Under the pieces are notes generated by a model. It was given only the letters and a program-made list of their open reading frames with translations, searched no databases and was not told the origin of the DNA. Positions 44,161-54,940 of a DNA stretch of 64,000 bases are shown here, one piece after another. Each line of letters starts with the position of its first letter. Position 1 is the first letter of the stretch. The DNA is from Crotalaria pallida. Lineage: Eukaryota > Streptophyta > Magnoliopsida > Fabales > Fabaceae. A program made the translations under genes and the position numbers. The DNA lies in contig CM075651.1 of the NCBI GenBank assembly GCA_037953625.1, positions 62,792,501 to 62,856,500 of the forward strand, read 5' to 3'.

Positions 44161-46051
44161 GGGCAAGTCATAGCTTATGCATCCAGACAATTGAGGCAGC
44201 ATGAAAAGAACTATCCCACTCATGATCTTGAGTTGGCGGCAGTGGTTTTTGCTTTGAAAATTTGGAGGCATTATTTATATGGTTCAAAGTTCGAAGTCTT
44301 TAGCGATCATAAAAGTCTTCGCTATCTCTTCGATCAAAAAGAGTTGAATATGAGACAGAGGAGGTGGTTGGAATTTCTGAAAGACTACGACTTCGATCTT
44401 CAGTATCATCCGGGAAAAGCCAATGTAGTGGCTGATGCACTAAGTTGTAAGACTTTGCATGTCAGTAATCTGATGGTGAAAGAGATGCAATTGATCCAAG
44501 AGTTCAGTGACCTCAACTTGAACATGCAAGTGAAAGAGAAGAGCATCGTTCTAGAAATGTTGCAGGTTACTAATGATTTGATTGGTCTTATTAAAGAAAG
44601 ACAAGCCGGCGATTCGGAATTGCAAAAGTTGTTAGAAGGGACATCGGGCAATGAAGAGCCCGACTTTGTGAAAGGTTCTGATGGCATTATCCAATTTAGG
44701 GGTCGGATATGTGTTCCTATGGATTTTGAAGTTAGAAGAGATATCCTATGGGAAGCGCATCGAACCAAGTTGAATTTCCATCCCGGTGCAACAAAGATGT
44801 ACCAAGATTTGAAAAGGATTTATTGGTGGCCGAAGTTGAAAACTGATGTGGCCGATCACGTGTCTCATTGCCTAACCTGTCAGAAAGTTAAGATTGAGCA
44901 TCAAAAACTTGGTGGTCCTTTGCGATCACTTGATATTCCGGAGTGGAAATGGGACAGTATAGCTATGGACTTTGTGACGGGTTTACCAAGGACTGCTGGA
45001 GGATGTGATGCAGTTTGGGTGGTTGTGGACCGTCTTACAAAGTGTGCTCATTTCATTCCTACCCACAAGAAATATACTCTGGAGAAGTTGACTCAGTTGT
45101 ATATCAGGGACATAGTCAAGTTGCATGGTGTTCCTACCAATATTGTATCCGATCGTGATCCGAGATTTCTGTCTAGATTTTGGCAGAGTCTTCAGGAGGC
45201 ATTGGGTACTAAGCTGAAATTTAGTACGACTTACCATCCGCAGACAGACGGACAATCTGAGCATACTATCCAGACACTTGAGGATTTGCTGAGAGCATGT
45301 GTTCTGGAGCAAGCTGGTAGTTGGGAGCAGTTACTGTCGTTGATGGAGTTCACTTACAACAACAACTTTCACTCCAGTATCGGTATGGCACCATTTGAGG
45401 CTCTACGGGAGGAAATGTAGGACGCCTCTGTGTTGGTTCCAGATAGGTGAGAATCTGTTGACAGGTCCTGATATTTTGAAAGAAACAACTGAGAAGATCA
45501 CAATGATCAAGAATAAAATGAAAATTTCACAGGATCGCCAGAAGAGTTATGCTGATAGGCGAAGGAGACCCTTGGAGTTTGATGTTGGGGAGCATGTGTT
45601 CCTAAGAGTGTCTCCGGTTACAGAAATCGGTAGGACAATAAAGTCCAGGAAACTAACTCCTCGGTTTGTCGGGCCTTATGAGATTCTGAAGAAGGTGGGC
45701 CCGGTGGCTTACAAGATTGCCTTACCCCCTCACTTATCAAGGCTTCATGACATGTTTCATGTTTCACAATTAAGGAAATACGTCCATGATCCTTCGCATG
45801 TGGTTACCTTAGATGATTTGCCTTTGAAGGAGAATTTCACTTTTGAAGTTCTGCCCGTTAGAAATGAAGACAGGAAGGTGAAGCAGCTCAGAGGCAAGGA
45901 AATCTCTTTGGTGAAAGTTATCTGGATCAGGAACAATGTGGAAGAGGCTACATGGGAACTGGAGGACAAGATCAGGCAGTCTCATCCACAATTGTTCGAC
46001 GAATTTCGAGGACGAAATTCAGGTAAGTGGGAGAGAATTGTAACATCCTAA
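44161..46051 (+). pseudogene. RNase H, integrase and chromodomain-like tail of element K
   Basis: The sequence starts in RNase H (GQVIAYASRQL) and runs to 45418, then shifts frame near 45400 within the post-integrase region and continues to a stop at 46049-46051, just inside the LTR. The integrase zinc finger (AHRTKLNFH, HCLTCQ) and the catalytic residues (AMDFVTGLP, IVSDRDPRF, TDGQSEHTIQ) are intact. The end (LVKVIWIRNNVEEATWELED) is the partial chromodomain of Tekay/Del elements. Integrase inserts element DNA into chromatin. Without reverse transcriptase this copy is not autonomous. A run-over of the pol frame into the LTR is common in this lineage. Confidence 0.9.
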
Positions 46052-48589
46052 ACTTTATTTTAAATGAAATTATTAAATAAAAACCTAAGAAAAATTGGAG
46101 TAATGACTTAATGAATTTTGGTAGATAGGTGAGTGGTGATTATAAGTCCTAGGGGTTGTATAGAAGGCAGTTGTGGCTTCGGGCAAAGTCATATAAGCGA
46201 AATCGGGAGTTAAATCGGTGTTTTAGATGTTAGAAATCGACCGAAAAGAGAAAATTAGAAATTTATTATAGGATGCTAAGAAAATAAATTGCACCGTTGG
46301 ATATGAAGTTTATGGGGTGAAGAAGCTTATCTAAAAATTTGGACCCTATCCGACGGTTAACGAAAACGTTACGGTGAATCGAAGGTTGAAGACCCTGTTT
46401 CTCGCCCAGGCGCACCAGCCATGCGCCCAGGCGGGTGCACTATTCATTTGGTGCACCAGACAGTGAAAAACCCGCCCAGGCGAGGCACCAATTCGCCCAG
46501 GCGAGCACGACTCCGCACCAGCACGCACCAATTCGCGTTTGGCGCTCCAGAATTTCCCCACCGCATGCACCAGGTGCACCAGCAGCACCAGCTGGTGCAG
46601 AACTCGCCCAAGCGAGTGATGGGCGCGCCCAGGCGCGTGGCGCACACCAGATCAGATCTGGTGCGTTGATTTTCAGCTTGGGGGCTAAGTTTTTGTTTCA
46701 GGCCACACGATCTCCTGAGCTTCATGGCAAGAAAGTAAAACACTTAAAGCCCTTCATTCCTTCTCATTTCAATAGCTACACAACTCATCATCTCCATCAA
46801 ATTCTCTCAAGCTCCAAGATCATTTCCACCACCAATCCTTCTCAAACACTTGGTTTTGGGCACCTCAAACCCAAAATCATTAAACCCCATCAAGTTTGCA
46901 CCATGGAGGTTGGTTGAAGACTCATTCCTTCCCTCTCCCTTGGCTCACACGATTTGCTCCCTCCTTCCTTCTTCTTGGTTTTTCAATGTCCACCATTGTT
47001 GGGGTAAGTTAAGCTTCATGCCATATATTGATTTGCTTTCCATTCCAACTTTCCTTAGTTCATAGAAATTATGTTTAAAACCTTAGGGTTCTTGCACTCA
47101 TGGTTATGTAGGGATTTTGTTTCATGCCTTCCAACCCAAACCAAGGCAAGGACAAGGATCACTCATCTTGTGCTCTCTCAAATAGGATTGTGTACCATCA
47201 TTTCATCATTTCCTTATTGAGGTGGCAATCTAGGCTTAGGAAATTCAAGTTTCCAAGATTTTGAGCTTGGGCTCACTAAGGTTCTATTTACTTCTTGCTA
47301 ATTTAAGGTAAGAAGTGGGTTATAGTGAGTATTACCGTACTCTGGGGTTTAGTTTACAATATGCATATAATGGGTACTAAGAATTATGTGTTAGTTTAGG
47401 TTGATATGATATAGAATAATTGTTAAAAATAGAATTTATGACTTAGGGAAATTATTTTGATGTTGATATGTTCCATCTTGATATTTGGAAATTGTTGATG
47501 ATTTGAATGCCTGATTTGTGAAATGACTGAGATATTATGTTGATTAGAATTCAAGTCAAAGAATGACAATAATGAATAAAGTAAATAATAATGGAAAGTG
47601 CAGTGGAATTGAGGATCGGTGCATTGATAGACTAGGTGCCCCTGCCGGGTGTACCAAAGTCCTAAGGGCCAAGTGCTCAACCAGGCTAAAATCCCATTAG
47701 GTACAAATTCCCTGTTAGGCATCAATGCACCAAGACTCAATTCGCTGCCGGACTAAAAGATCTAAAATGTGTTGAGAATGTGAAAAGTGAATGAATTCAA
47801 ATAACTGAATGTAATTGAATTGTGGAAATTATGTGATAGCATAGCCTAACAGGTGAAGCCTTTTGGGTGAGAAAGTCCTGGTTGAGCGAGAGACCCTTAG
47901 GTGTACCAAATGCCTGGCAGGAGCGTTAAAAATTCCTAGTGATGCAAACCGGTTGTAATCGGAAGTGTCGTACAGACGTGGTAAGACGTTATCGCGCTGT
48001 GGGTGCGAACGCAGTAAAGACGTGACTGGAACGCACTGAATGAGAAATGCGATTATAAATGATGAAAAGAGAAAAAAGGGCATTATGAGATTAATGCATG
48101 AGTATAAAGAGATAAAATTGACTTGAGAAACTAATGAATACTTGAAAATGAATCGTGATACATTGACTCTTATCTTGTTGTGATTGAACTTCTATATGTG
48201 TGTGGCTTAGTGTTACATTATGTCTTAATTGGAAACTGCCTCCCCATTTTATGTGTAATACTCACTTCTTACTATCTCCACAGGTACTGAGGAAGAGTTT
48301 GCACCCGATCAGGCCGAGCAGGAGTACTCTCCCTCACATATAGTTATGTAGGACATATAGTTATGTAGGACATGGGAATGTCCTGGGCCCGATGACCTGA
48401 TGTGAATCATTTTTGTTGTATATGTAATGTAAATAGCTTTTGGGGGGCCCAGGACGACTCCTTTTGGGAAGGGGTCTTATTTTGGGGAAAAACTGTTTTC
48501 CAACTTGTTTATATTCCGCTTAACTCAGATGCTTATACTCTGATGTCTCATACTGTGGTATCTTGATATGTGCACGATGTGGCACTAGA

Positions 48590-48640
<51 letters not shown>

Positions 48641-48833
48641 AATAGCCCTGTTGGCTTTGAAATTTGAATGATGTTGTTTATCAGGTTGCAGGAAAACCGG
48701 AAATTTTGGGAAAGTCCTAAAAACAAACAAAACTCCGTCCGTTTGATGGGAGATTTTTATAAATTAAAAAGAAAATTTTAAGTTCACTATTTTAATTAAG
48801 GGTATAATAGGGTAAATAATCTTAGGTGTTACA
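46039..48833 (+). repeat. 3' LTR of element K
   Basis: It is 2795 bases long and follows a purine-rich GTAAGTGGGAGAGAAT. It contains a GC-rich palindrome block (46403-46660), a candidate donor TTTAAG|GTAAGA at 47307/47308, an 11-base perfect inverted repeat GGTGCATTGAT/ATCAATGCACC (47618-47628 and 47721-47731), a candidate acceptor TCTCCACAG|GTACTG at 48283/48284 followed by a short acidic open piece (TEEEFAPDQAEQEYSPSHIV) and a (TA)n run (about 48592-48637). Confidence 0.9.
46403..46660 (+). repeat. CGCCCAGGCG palindrome block in LTR of K
   Basis: CGCCCAGGCG starts at 46403, 46424, 46473 and 46494, with ACTCGCCCAAGCGAGT at 46602-46617, GCGCGCCCAGGCGCG at 46623-46637, the perfect palindrome GCACCAGCTGGTGC at 46585-46598 and CCAGATCAGATCTGG at about 46646. 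The truncated left LTR has the same block at about 43283-43525 with one unit fewer. Confidence 0.85.
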
Positions 48834-48838
48834 CACAG

Positions 48839-50547
48839 CCTCCTATTGGTGGATATTTACTGCAACGACCCCATTGGGACTTCCATAGAAAAATATCAAC
48901 CAAGTGAATAAAACTTTCACCGGGACACCTAGGGATCATATCAACCAAATGGGTGTACGCACTTCCGTTGGGACTCCTGTAGGGAAATAATCAACCCATG
49001 AATAAAATTCCAGTAGGACACCTCCAGGATAGCCATCAACCAACGGGATTAAGATATTATAGTATTAAACAAGTTAATTATAATAAAATTTTAGAAAGTA
49101 CGTGTTTTTTGAAAAATTGTTCAGACTACTCGAGTAGTTCTTAACTAACTCGAGTTGTTCATGCAAAAACACTCGAGTCTTTAAAGATCCACTCGAGTGT
49201 TCTTCCAGTTTCCAGAATACTCGAGTCTTCCTTAAACTAGTAGAGTCTTTTTGCTGCAACAGCACCAGTTTTCTGCACTTTCAATACCAATTCGAGTTCC
49301 TTGTTTTATTTCTCCATTCCTATGCAAAACAGCAACTTAGGCACATAAAACAAACATGTTACAACACTTAAACACAACTGAAACAACATCAAATCGCATC
49401 AAATCACAAATTGCATTCAAACTTGAAAATATCCATTTTAAAATGTGAAATTCATTTCCACTTGATTTTAATATTGAAACACATTACAGTGAGCTTTATT
49501 AGGTTCATTTAAACTTGTTTGAATCATAAAATTATGGGTCTCTGACCTCCAAGTCAAAATCCCAATTCAAGTTGCATCCCTCTTTGAACCTTTAATGGTT
49601 CCTACATTTCTAGCTTGAAATTACTCATTCTAGTATTCAGGTAACTCCCCCCTTACCTCATAGAAGCTAAAGAAAGGATTGGTTGCAAAGAAAAAGGGTT
49701 GAATCAAAACATGATTTTGAACCGGTGCAAAACTGTTGCACTTGGCTGACTTTGGCCATCAATTCCACAATGAATAAGACATGAAAAAGAATGAAACAAG
49801 TTAGCTTTAGAAACTAGGAAATGCCAACTTTAAATAGAAACAAGTTTGGAATCGAAAGAGTTCCTGGATTTACCAAACGGATTCAAGAAAGATGGGTATT
49901 TGATGTTGAACTTGCTCTGTTTTCGCAGCTTTGAAAGCTCAACTTTGATTGCCTAGAACTCGATCTACAGAAGGTGGTTTTAAGTGATTCTTGGTTCTAA
50001 TTCAAGATTGGAATTACAACTTTAGTTTGTGTTTTGGTTTCGAAGGAAATGGACGAGAATTGAGAGAGAATGAAGTGATTAAAGTAAGCTCCACAAAACA
50101 GAGGAATTTGGACAGAATTTCGGGTTTGGAATGATTTGAATGTGTTTTGGGCTTCACTGCTCACTTGTTTATAGTCTAAGATTACCCTCCTTCGAAGTAA
50201 GGTCCAGCTCTGTGCTTGGAACCTCGAGAAAATGCGTTTTCAAGCGAAGTTCAGATGAAAACCGACTTATACACTCAACCATACTGCTCGAACTACTCGA
50301 GTCTTTTTCCCAAGACTCGAGTCCTTTTCAGCAACACCAAAGAACACTCGAGTCTTCCATGAAAGACTCGAGTCTTTCGACAAAAATTCAAAATTTTCTA
50401 ACAGTTAGTTACTATACTCGAGTCTTCCCCAAAATACTCGAGTATTTTAACCTAATTTCAGAAAATTCATTATTTTATTCAATATAATAACATTATTATT
50501 TTAAATACTTAATTCTTATTTATTTATTCAAAATATAGGGTCTTACA
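48839..50547 (-). repeat. 5' LTR of J, outer part
   Basis: It continues the LTR after K and ends in GGGTCTTACA. It matches 35340-37018 but has about 36 extra bases near 50231-50266 (GTTTTCAAGCGAAGTTC region) which the other LTR lacks. Confidence 0.92.
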
Positions 50548-50552
50548 GGTAA

Positions 50553-50895
50553 AGTTTAGTAAGAAACATAATTGCCATGAGGGATCTAGCTTTCATTGTT
50601 CCTAGAGTTTTTGATTTATTGGAAAACATATTTTCATAATTAATAACCTGATCCTACAATGAAACTAAGTTCCTAACCTTTTCCATATTTGTTTCTAAAT
50701 CCTTTATAGTTTCTGATTTGTTTCATTCTACCTTTTCTCCTATATCCCTCTAAACTCTAAACCCATACAAGTTATACATAGTAATCACAATTAGGTGAAA
50801 GAAATTAGAAACAATTTGCAATCCCCGAGTGGAACGATAATTTTACTTACTCTTTATTACTTGTGCGATCGATACACTTGCCGAATTGCCAACCA
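50553..50895 (+). repeat. 5' LTR of B, second part
   Basis: It matches 54595-54940 and ends at about GCCAACCA, after which five bases separate it from the PBS. Confidence 0.88.
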
Positions 50896-50900
50896 GTTTT

Positions 50901-50918
50901 TGGCGCCGTTGCCGGAGA
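50901..50918 (+). other. Primer binding site of element B (aspartate tRNA type)
   Basis: TGGCGCCGTTGCCGGAGA matches, with one difference, the PBS commonly found in Athila-like elements (complement of the aspartate tRNA 3' end). Confidence 0.8.
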
Positions 50919-50944
50919 TTGAAATTCGATTCTAATTTTCTTCG

Positions 50945-51857
50945 ATGCTTTTTTGTAATTACTTGTGTAACTTGTACCTTTTCATGTTTAACTATTATTT
51001 TAATAATGATTTAGATTGTAATAGATTTATTTCGTATCCCCTTTCTTCATACTATTATGCAAAAAACATAAGTGATAGGAAAACTCCATTGGAAATAGCT
51101 TTAGAGAAATTACAAGCTACAGTTGAGAAATTTTTGTTATAGAACCAATTCCTGTGGAGAAAGCTCCATGGGAAATTGCTTTAGAGAAATGTGCTCAAAG
51201 CACTAAGGATTTTGTTGAACAATCTAGAAACAATTTTCAAATCCCAAGTGATTGTTTAAGTAACCTTGAAATTCAAGTTGAACACATTTCAAAGCAGTTA
51301 GAGGAAGAGTCACAAGAATCACCAACAATTTTTGACTCTCTTCAAAGAGAGGAAAAAGTGGTGGCGATGGATGTGACCAATGATGAAACCCTTATGGAGG
51401 AGAAAGTAAATGAGAATGTGCATAATGAGTTTGAGGAAGTGGACCAAAATAAAACAATAGAAGGTTTGAATATGATAGAAAAATTTGATTCACCCTTGCA
51501 TGATGAACTTCTTGCACTTAAAAATTTGGTTAAATCAATTGCATGCTTGGATGACTCAAAATTTTTCCATTATATTCAACCTATGGAAATTTTAAAAATC
51601 AATCTAAATCATTGTTAAACAATAGGGAACCTGAAAAGGTAGTTTTCCTAATTCATGGAATTAACTACTTCATGAATGGGAAAAGATATAATTTTTCTAA
51701 GATGATGCATGGGGTAAGGAATTCACCTATTGACCCTGGTGGAATTGAGTTTATTTTTGATACTTCCGTACTCCACCATCATTCAAGGTTTGTCTCATGG
51801 GATGTGGGAATAACTTGTTATTGTTGCATCACATGGGATTTAACCTATAGAATTTGA
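50945..51857 (+). pseudogene. gag-like remnant of element B
   Basis: Three short open segments follow the PBS: 50945-51142, 51154-51618 and 51612-51857. The middle one, 154 residues, is rich in glutamate and contains NLEIQVEHISKQLEEE, which resembles the linker near the end of gag in Athila-like elements (NLE-Q-G-ISKQL pattern). The repeated phrase PLEIALEKLQ / PWEIALEKCAQ in the first two segments shows an internal duplication. No capsid core, zinc knuckle, protease or polymerase was found. A reading start at 51154 is tentative; the whole may be one decayed frame. It probably has no independent function. Confidence 0.5.
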
Positions 51858-53392
51858 GATCCTAGTGGATTCTTTGTAATTATGTAGTAGTGTAGGTTTT
51901 GCTTTTATTTTTAGTTAGTTAGTGAATAAAGAGTTGGAGCTTTCTTTCTATGTAACTGCTAATGAGGTGCTTCTAGCACTATTTTTAGTTGTTCATGTGA
52001 TACAGGTGAATAAGTTTGGGGGAGTCTCCTCCATGGTGCATCAAGAATGCTGTGCTACAAAGGGAAGATTCTAACTCCTTGCTTTTGTTTTTAATTTTTA
52101 TTTTGTAGTATAGGTTAGATTGGTTTGCTTGAGGACAAGCGAACCTCTAAGTTTGGGGGAGTGGACAAAATAAAAAATTTTCAGACTTGAATTATCCTCC
52201 CATATTTGGTGTTGGTTTGTGTCTTGGGTAGAAGTAGATGATTATTCTAGACTTATGACTATTTTTCTGATTATATATGTAAATACTTGATTTAGGATGA
52301 TGACTCATTGATTATATGACACTGTTTTGGATTGAGTTTTAAGTTTGTTGAGAACTGGTTATTTTTATAAATTGTTTTGGAACAAGTTATTAATGAACTG
52401 ACCTTTAGCCCTGTGAGTTATTTGAGCCTAAACACTGAGGGGTATGATTTATTGAATTATTTTGATTTGAGAGCCCTATTTCTTTCATGAGTGTGTTCAC
52501 TTTGATTTAGTGTTCTAGAACTTGACCGGTGATCATTTTGAGATTGATAATTGTTTGCATGCATTAAGATGATTAAGGCACTTAGGATGTGTTTTTGTGG
52601 CCTTCAACTGAATTGTATTGATAATGTTCCCTTAGTTGCCCATTTTGAGCCTAAATAAAAATTTGATTTTCTTTGGTACCCTGCATTGATTTGAAAAATT
52701 CTTTGTTAGTACCTTAGGAATTTTGAATGATCAATTGAGAGGAATGATTAAAAAAGTGAAAAAAGTGGTATGAAGTGTTGTGAGTCTACTTCTCTTTCAT
52801 GAAAAAAAAGAATGAAAAAGAAAAAAAATAAATAGAAATTTAGAAGAGAGTAGAGTGAAATAAGAGAAAAGAAAAGAAGTATGAAATTGATTGTGAGTTG
52901 AGTGAGTCTTCTTTTGTATTCATTGCTCATTCATGATTTTTGAGGGAAATTTGTTTTTGCATTTTAGCCCTAAGTTTTATCCCTTCTTTCTTTTATCCAC
53001 CTAACACTTTTAGCCATGGCCTTATTACAACCAAAATTAAGACCTTTAATTTTTACATGTATTCAATAATTTCAGTGGAGATTTGGGTCTATGGTCAAGT
53101 ATATGGTAACACATTGTCATTGGATGAACTTGAGTGAATTGTTATAACCTTTGATACACATGAGAGATACACACAGTGAGGTTGAGAGTGTTCACTAGTT
53201 CCTGGTTCTTTGATAGTTTGTGATTTTAACCAGTTGTTGATTTAATTTATTGCTTGTGAATAAAAGTGTCTGAGTCATGAGTCTGAAGTCTTAGATGAGG
53301 TGTTTGCATATTAACTTAGAAAATTGGTTTTGTCTTCTTGAGTTTTTATTTTACTTTTGCCTGGGACATGCAAAATACTAAGTTTGGGGGAG
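51858..53392 (+). other. Non-coding internal region of B with polypurine tracts
   Basis: No gene is seen. The region has GTTTGGGGGAG tracts at about 52013, 52150 and 53382, the last one abutting the 3' LTR. The sequence TGCTTGAGGACAAGCGAAC (about 52127-52145) is a known mark of Athila-type 3' regions and forms the inverted repeat GCTTG...CAAGC. Confidence 0.6.
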
Positions 53393-54940
53393 TGATTTGG
53401 GTCTAATATATGATGTTTTCAGTATGATTTAGACTCCCTTTTCCTATTGATTTGGCTTGTTTCTCTTGCAAATTTAGGACAATTTGTATAGTTTTCAAGA
53501 AGTTAGGTAATTTAGAATCCTTTGAACGTTTTAATCCGTTTTGGGTTTGTTTCAGGTACTTTCAGAGCTTAAATGAAGAAAATAAATATGGAGCATGGAA
53601 GAGGATGAAAAGACCTTGAAAATGGCGCAAGAACGGAGCGAAAAGGAGCCAGAGCAGGTGACGCACGCCCAGGCGTGAGGCCCTGGGCGCCCAGGCGCGC
53701 AACATGCGAGAAAGTGACACTGTTTGCTGTTTTGACCATAACTTCATCTACGCTTATCCAAATTAGGCGATCCTTGTATCATTTTAAAGCTAAGGTAAAG
53801 ATCTACAACTTTGACAAAAATAGCCTTGCTCAAATTCGTCCATCTTGGGGGTCAAAATCAGTGCCGAAGTTGCTGTCAGATACGAGAAAGCCCAATTGGG
53901 CCTATCTATTTCGCTTTTGGGGATTCTGATAGATTTATCTGACAGATTTATATTTTAGATTTATCTTTTAGATTTATTCTAGATTTATTTAAGATTTATC
54001 TTTAAGATTTATTTATAGATAGATTTATTTAGAGATTTATTTTAGGATTAGCTTCGTCTATATAAATATAGGTTTTTCCATTAGGTTAAGGTAGACTTTT
54101 CAGAGCCAAATTAGAGATTAGAATAAAATTAGGATTAGAGAAGAGAGGCTGTTATGCAATTGAGAGCAAAGAGGCAAGGCACAAGGATTGGAGATCAACA
54201 TTGTTGGAGGGATCCACTTGTAGATTGAAGATCTCTTGGGGGTAAATTGATTATTGTCTATAATTATTAGTTTTTCCCATTCTTTTCTCTTTTTCTCCCA
54301 ATATGTATAATTGAACCTCTTGTTAGGAATAAGGTGAATTTGTATAGATCTTAATTTGGCTGTTTATTTATGAAATAATGTTTTTCCTTTCAAATCAATT
54401 GCTTGGTTATTTTGCGTTTTAATTACAATTCATAGAATTGATCACTTTATGTTTTGCTTTGGTAATCTGAACCTTAATTGGAAAATTAGGAGATTAGGCC
54501 TTTCAACCAAACAATATAATTATTCAACTCGTAGGGATACTTTTGGGTAATTGTATAACTCTTATAAATTAGAACTCACTTAAGGGATTAGGGGGTAAAG
54601 TTTAGTAAGAAACATAATTGCCATGAGGGATCTAGCTTTCATTGTTTCTGGAGTTTTTGATTTATTGGAAAACATATTTTCATAATTAATAACCTGATCA
54701 TACAATGAAACTAAGTTCCTAACCTTTTCCATATTTGTTTCTAAATCCTTTTTAGTTTCTGATTTGTTTCATTCTACCTTTTCTCTTATATCTCTCTAAA
54801 CTCTAAACCCATACAAGTTATAGATAGTAATCACAATTAGGTGAAAGAAATTAGAAACAATTTGCAATCCCCGAGTGGAACAATAATTTTACTTACTCTT
54901 TATTACTTGTGAGATCGCTACACTTGCCGAATTGCCAACA
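53393..54940 (+). repeat. 3' LTR of element B
   Basis: It is 1548 bases, from TGATTTGGG to GCCAACA, and is the uninterrupted counterpart of the split 5' LTR. It contains CACGCCCAGGCGTG (53664-53677) and TATATAAATA (54059-54068). The right flank ATGTT is the target duplication. Confidence 0.92.

Larger units (their letters stand above)
42922..48833 (+). mobile_element. Element K: internally deleted Tekay/Del chromovirus inside the LTR of J
   Basis: Target duplication is CATAG (42917-42921) and CACAG (48834-48838), with one difference. The ends are TGTAACATCC and TAGGTGTTACA. The left LTR stops after 1239 bases and is joined at 44160/44161 directly to the RNase H region of pol. PBS, gag, protease and reverse transcriptase are missing. 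The right LTR (46039-48833) is complete. Confidence 0.93.
33837..50547 (-). mobile_element. Element J: Tekay/Del chromovirus inside the LTR of B
   Basis: Target duplication GGTAA is at 33832-33836 and 50548-50552, and the empty site can be read in the 3' LTR of B near 54593. On the minus strand the order is 5' LTR (50547 to 41447, interrupted by K), PBS, gag, protease, RT, RNase H, integrase, chromodomain-like tail and 3' LTR (37018 to 33837). With K removed each LTR is about 3.18 kb. Gag and pol contain several stops and frameshifts. Confidence 0.93.
32617..54940 (+). mobile_element. Element B: non-autonomous Athila-like gypsy element inside C
   Basis: Target duplication ATGTT is at 32612-32616 and 54941-54945. 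Without J it is about 5.6 kb: 5' LTR (32617-33836 plus 50553-50895), a PBS of aspartate tRNA type, a gag-like remnant, non-coding sequence with repeated TTTGGGGGAGT tracts, and a 3' LTR (53393-54940). No reverse transcriptase or integrase motif is present. The PBS and the GCTTGAGGACAAGC element near the 3' end are typical of Athila-related families. Confidence 0.85.

Noticed and set aside
48592..48637. Possible origin or attachment site at (TA)n run
   Set aside because: A plain dinucleotide microsatellite inside an LTR; absent from the corresponding position in other elements.
33837..50547. Reading J as two separate solo-LTR elements around a pol fragment
   Set aside because: The GGTAA duplication at the outer borders, the PBS next to 41447 and the 3' tail next to 37018 show one element with K nested in its 5' LTR.
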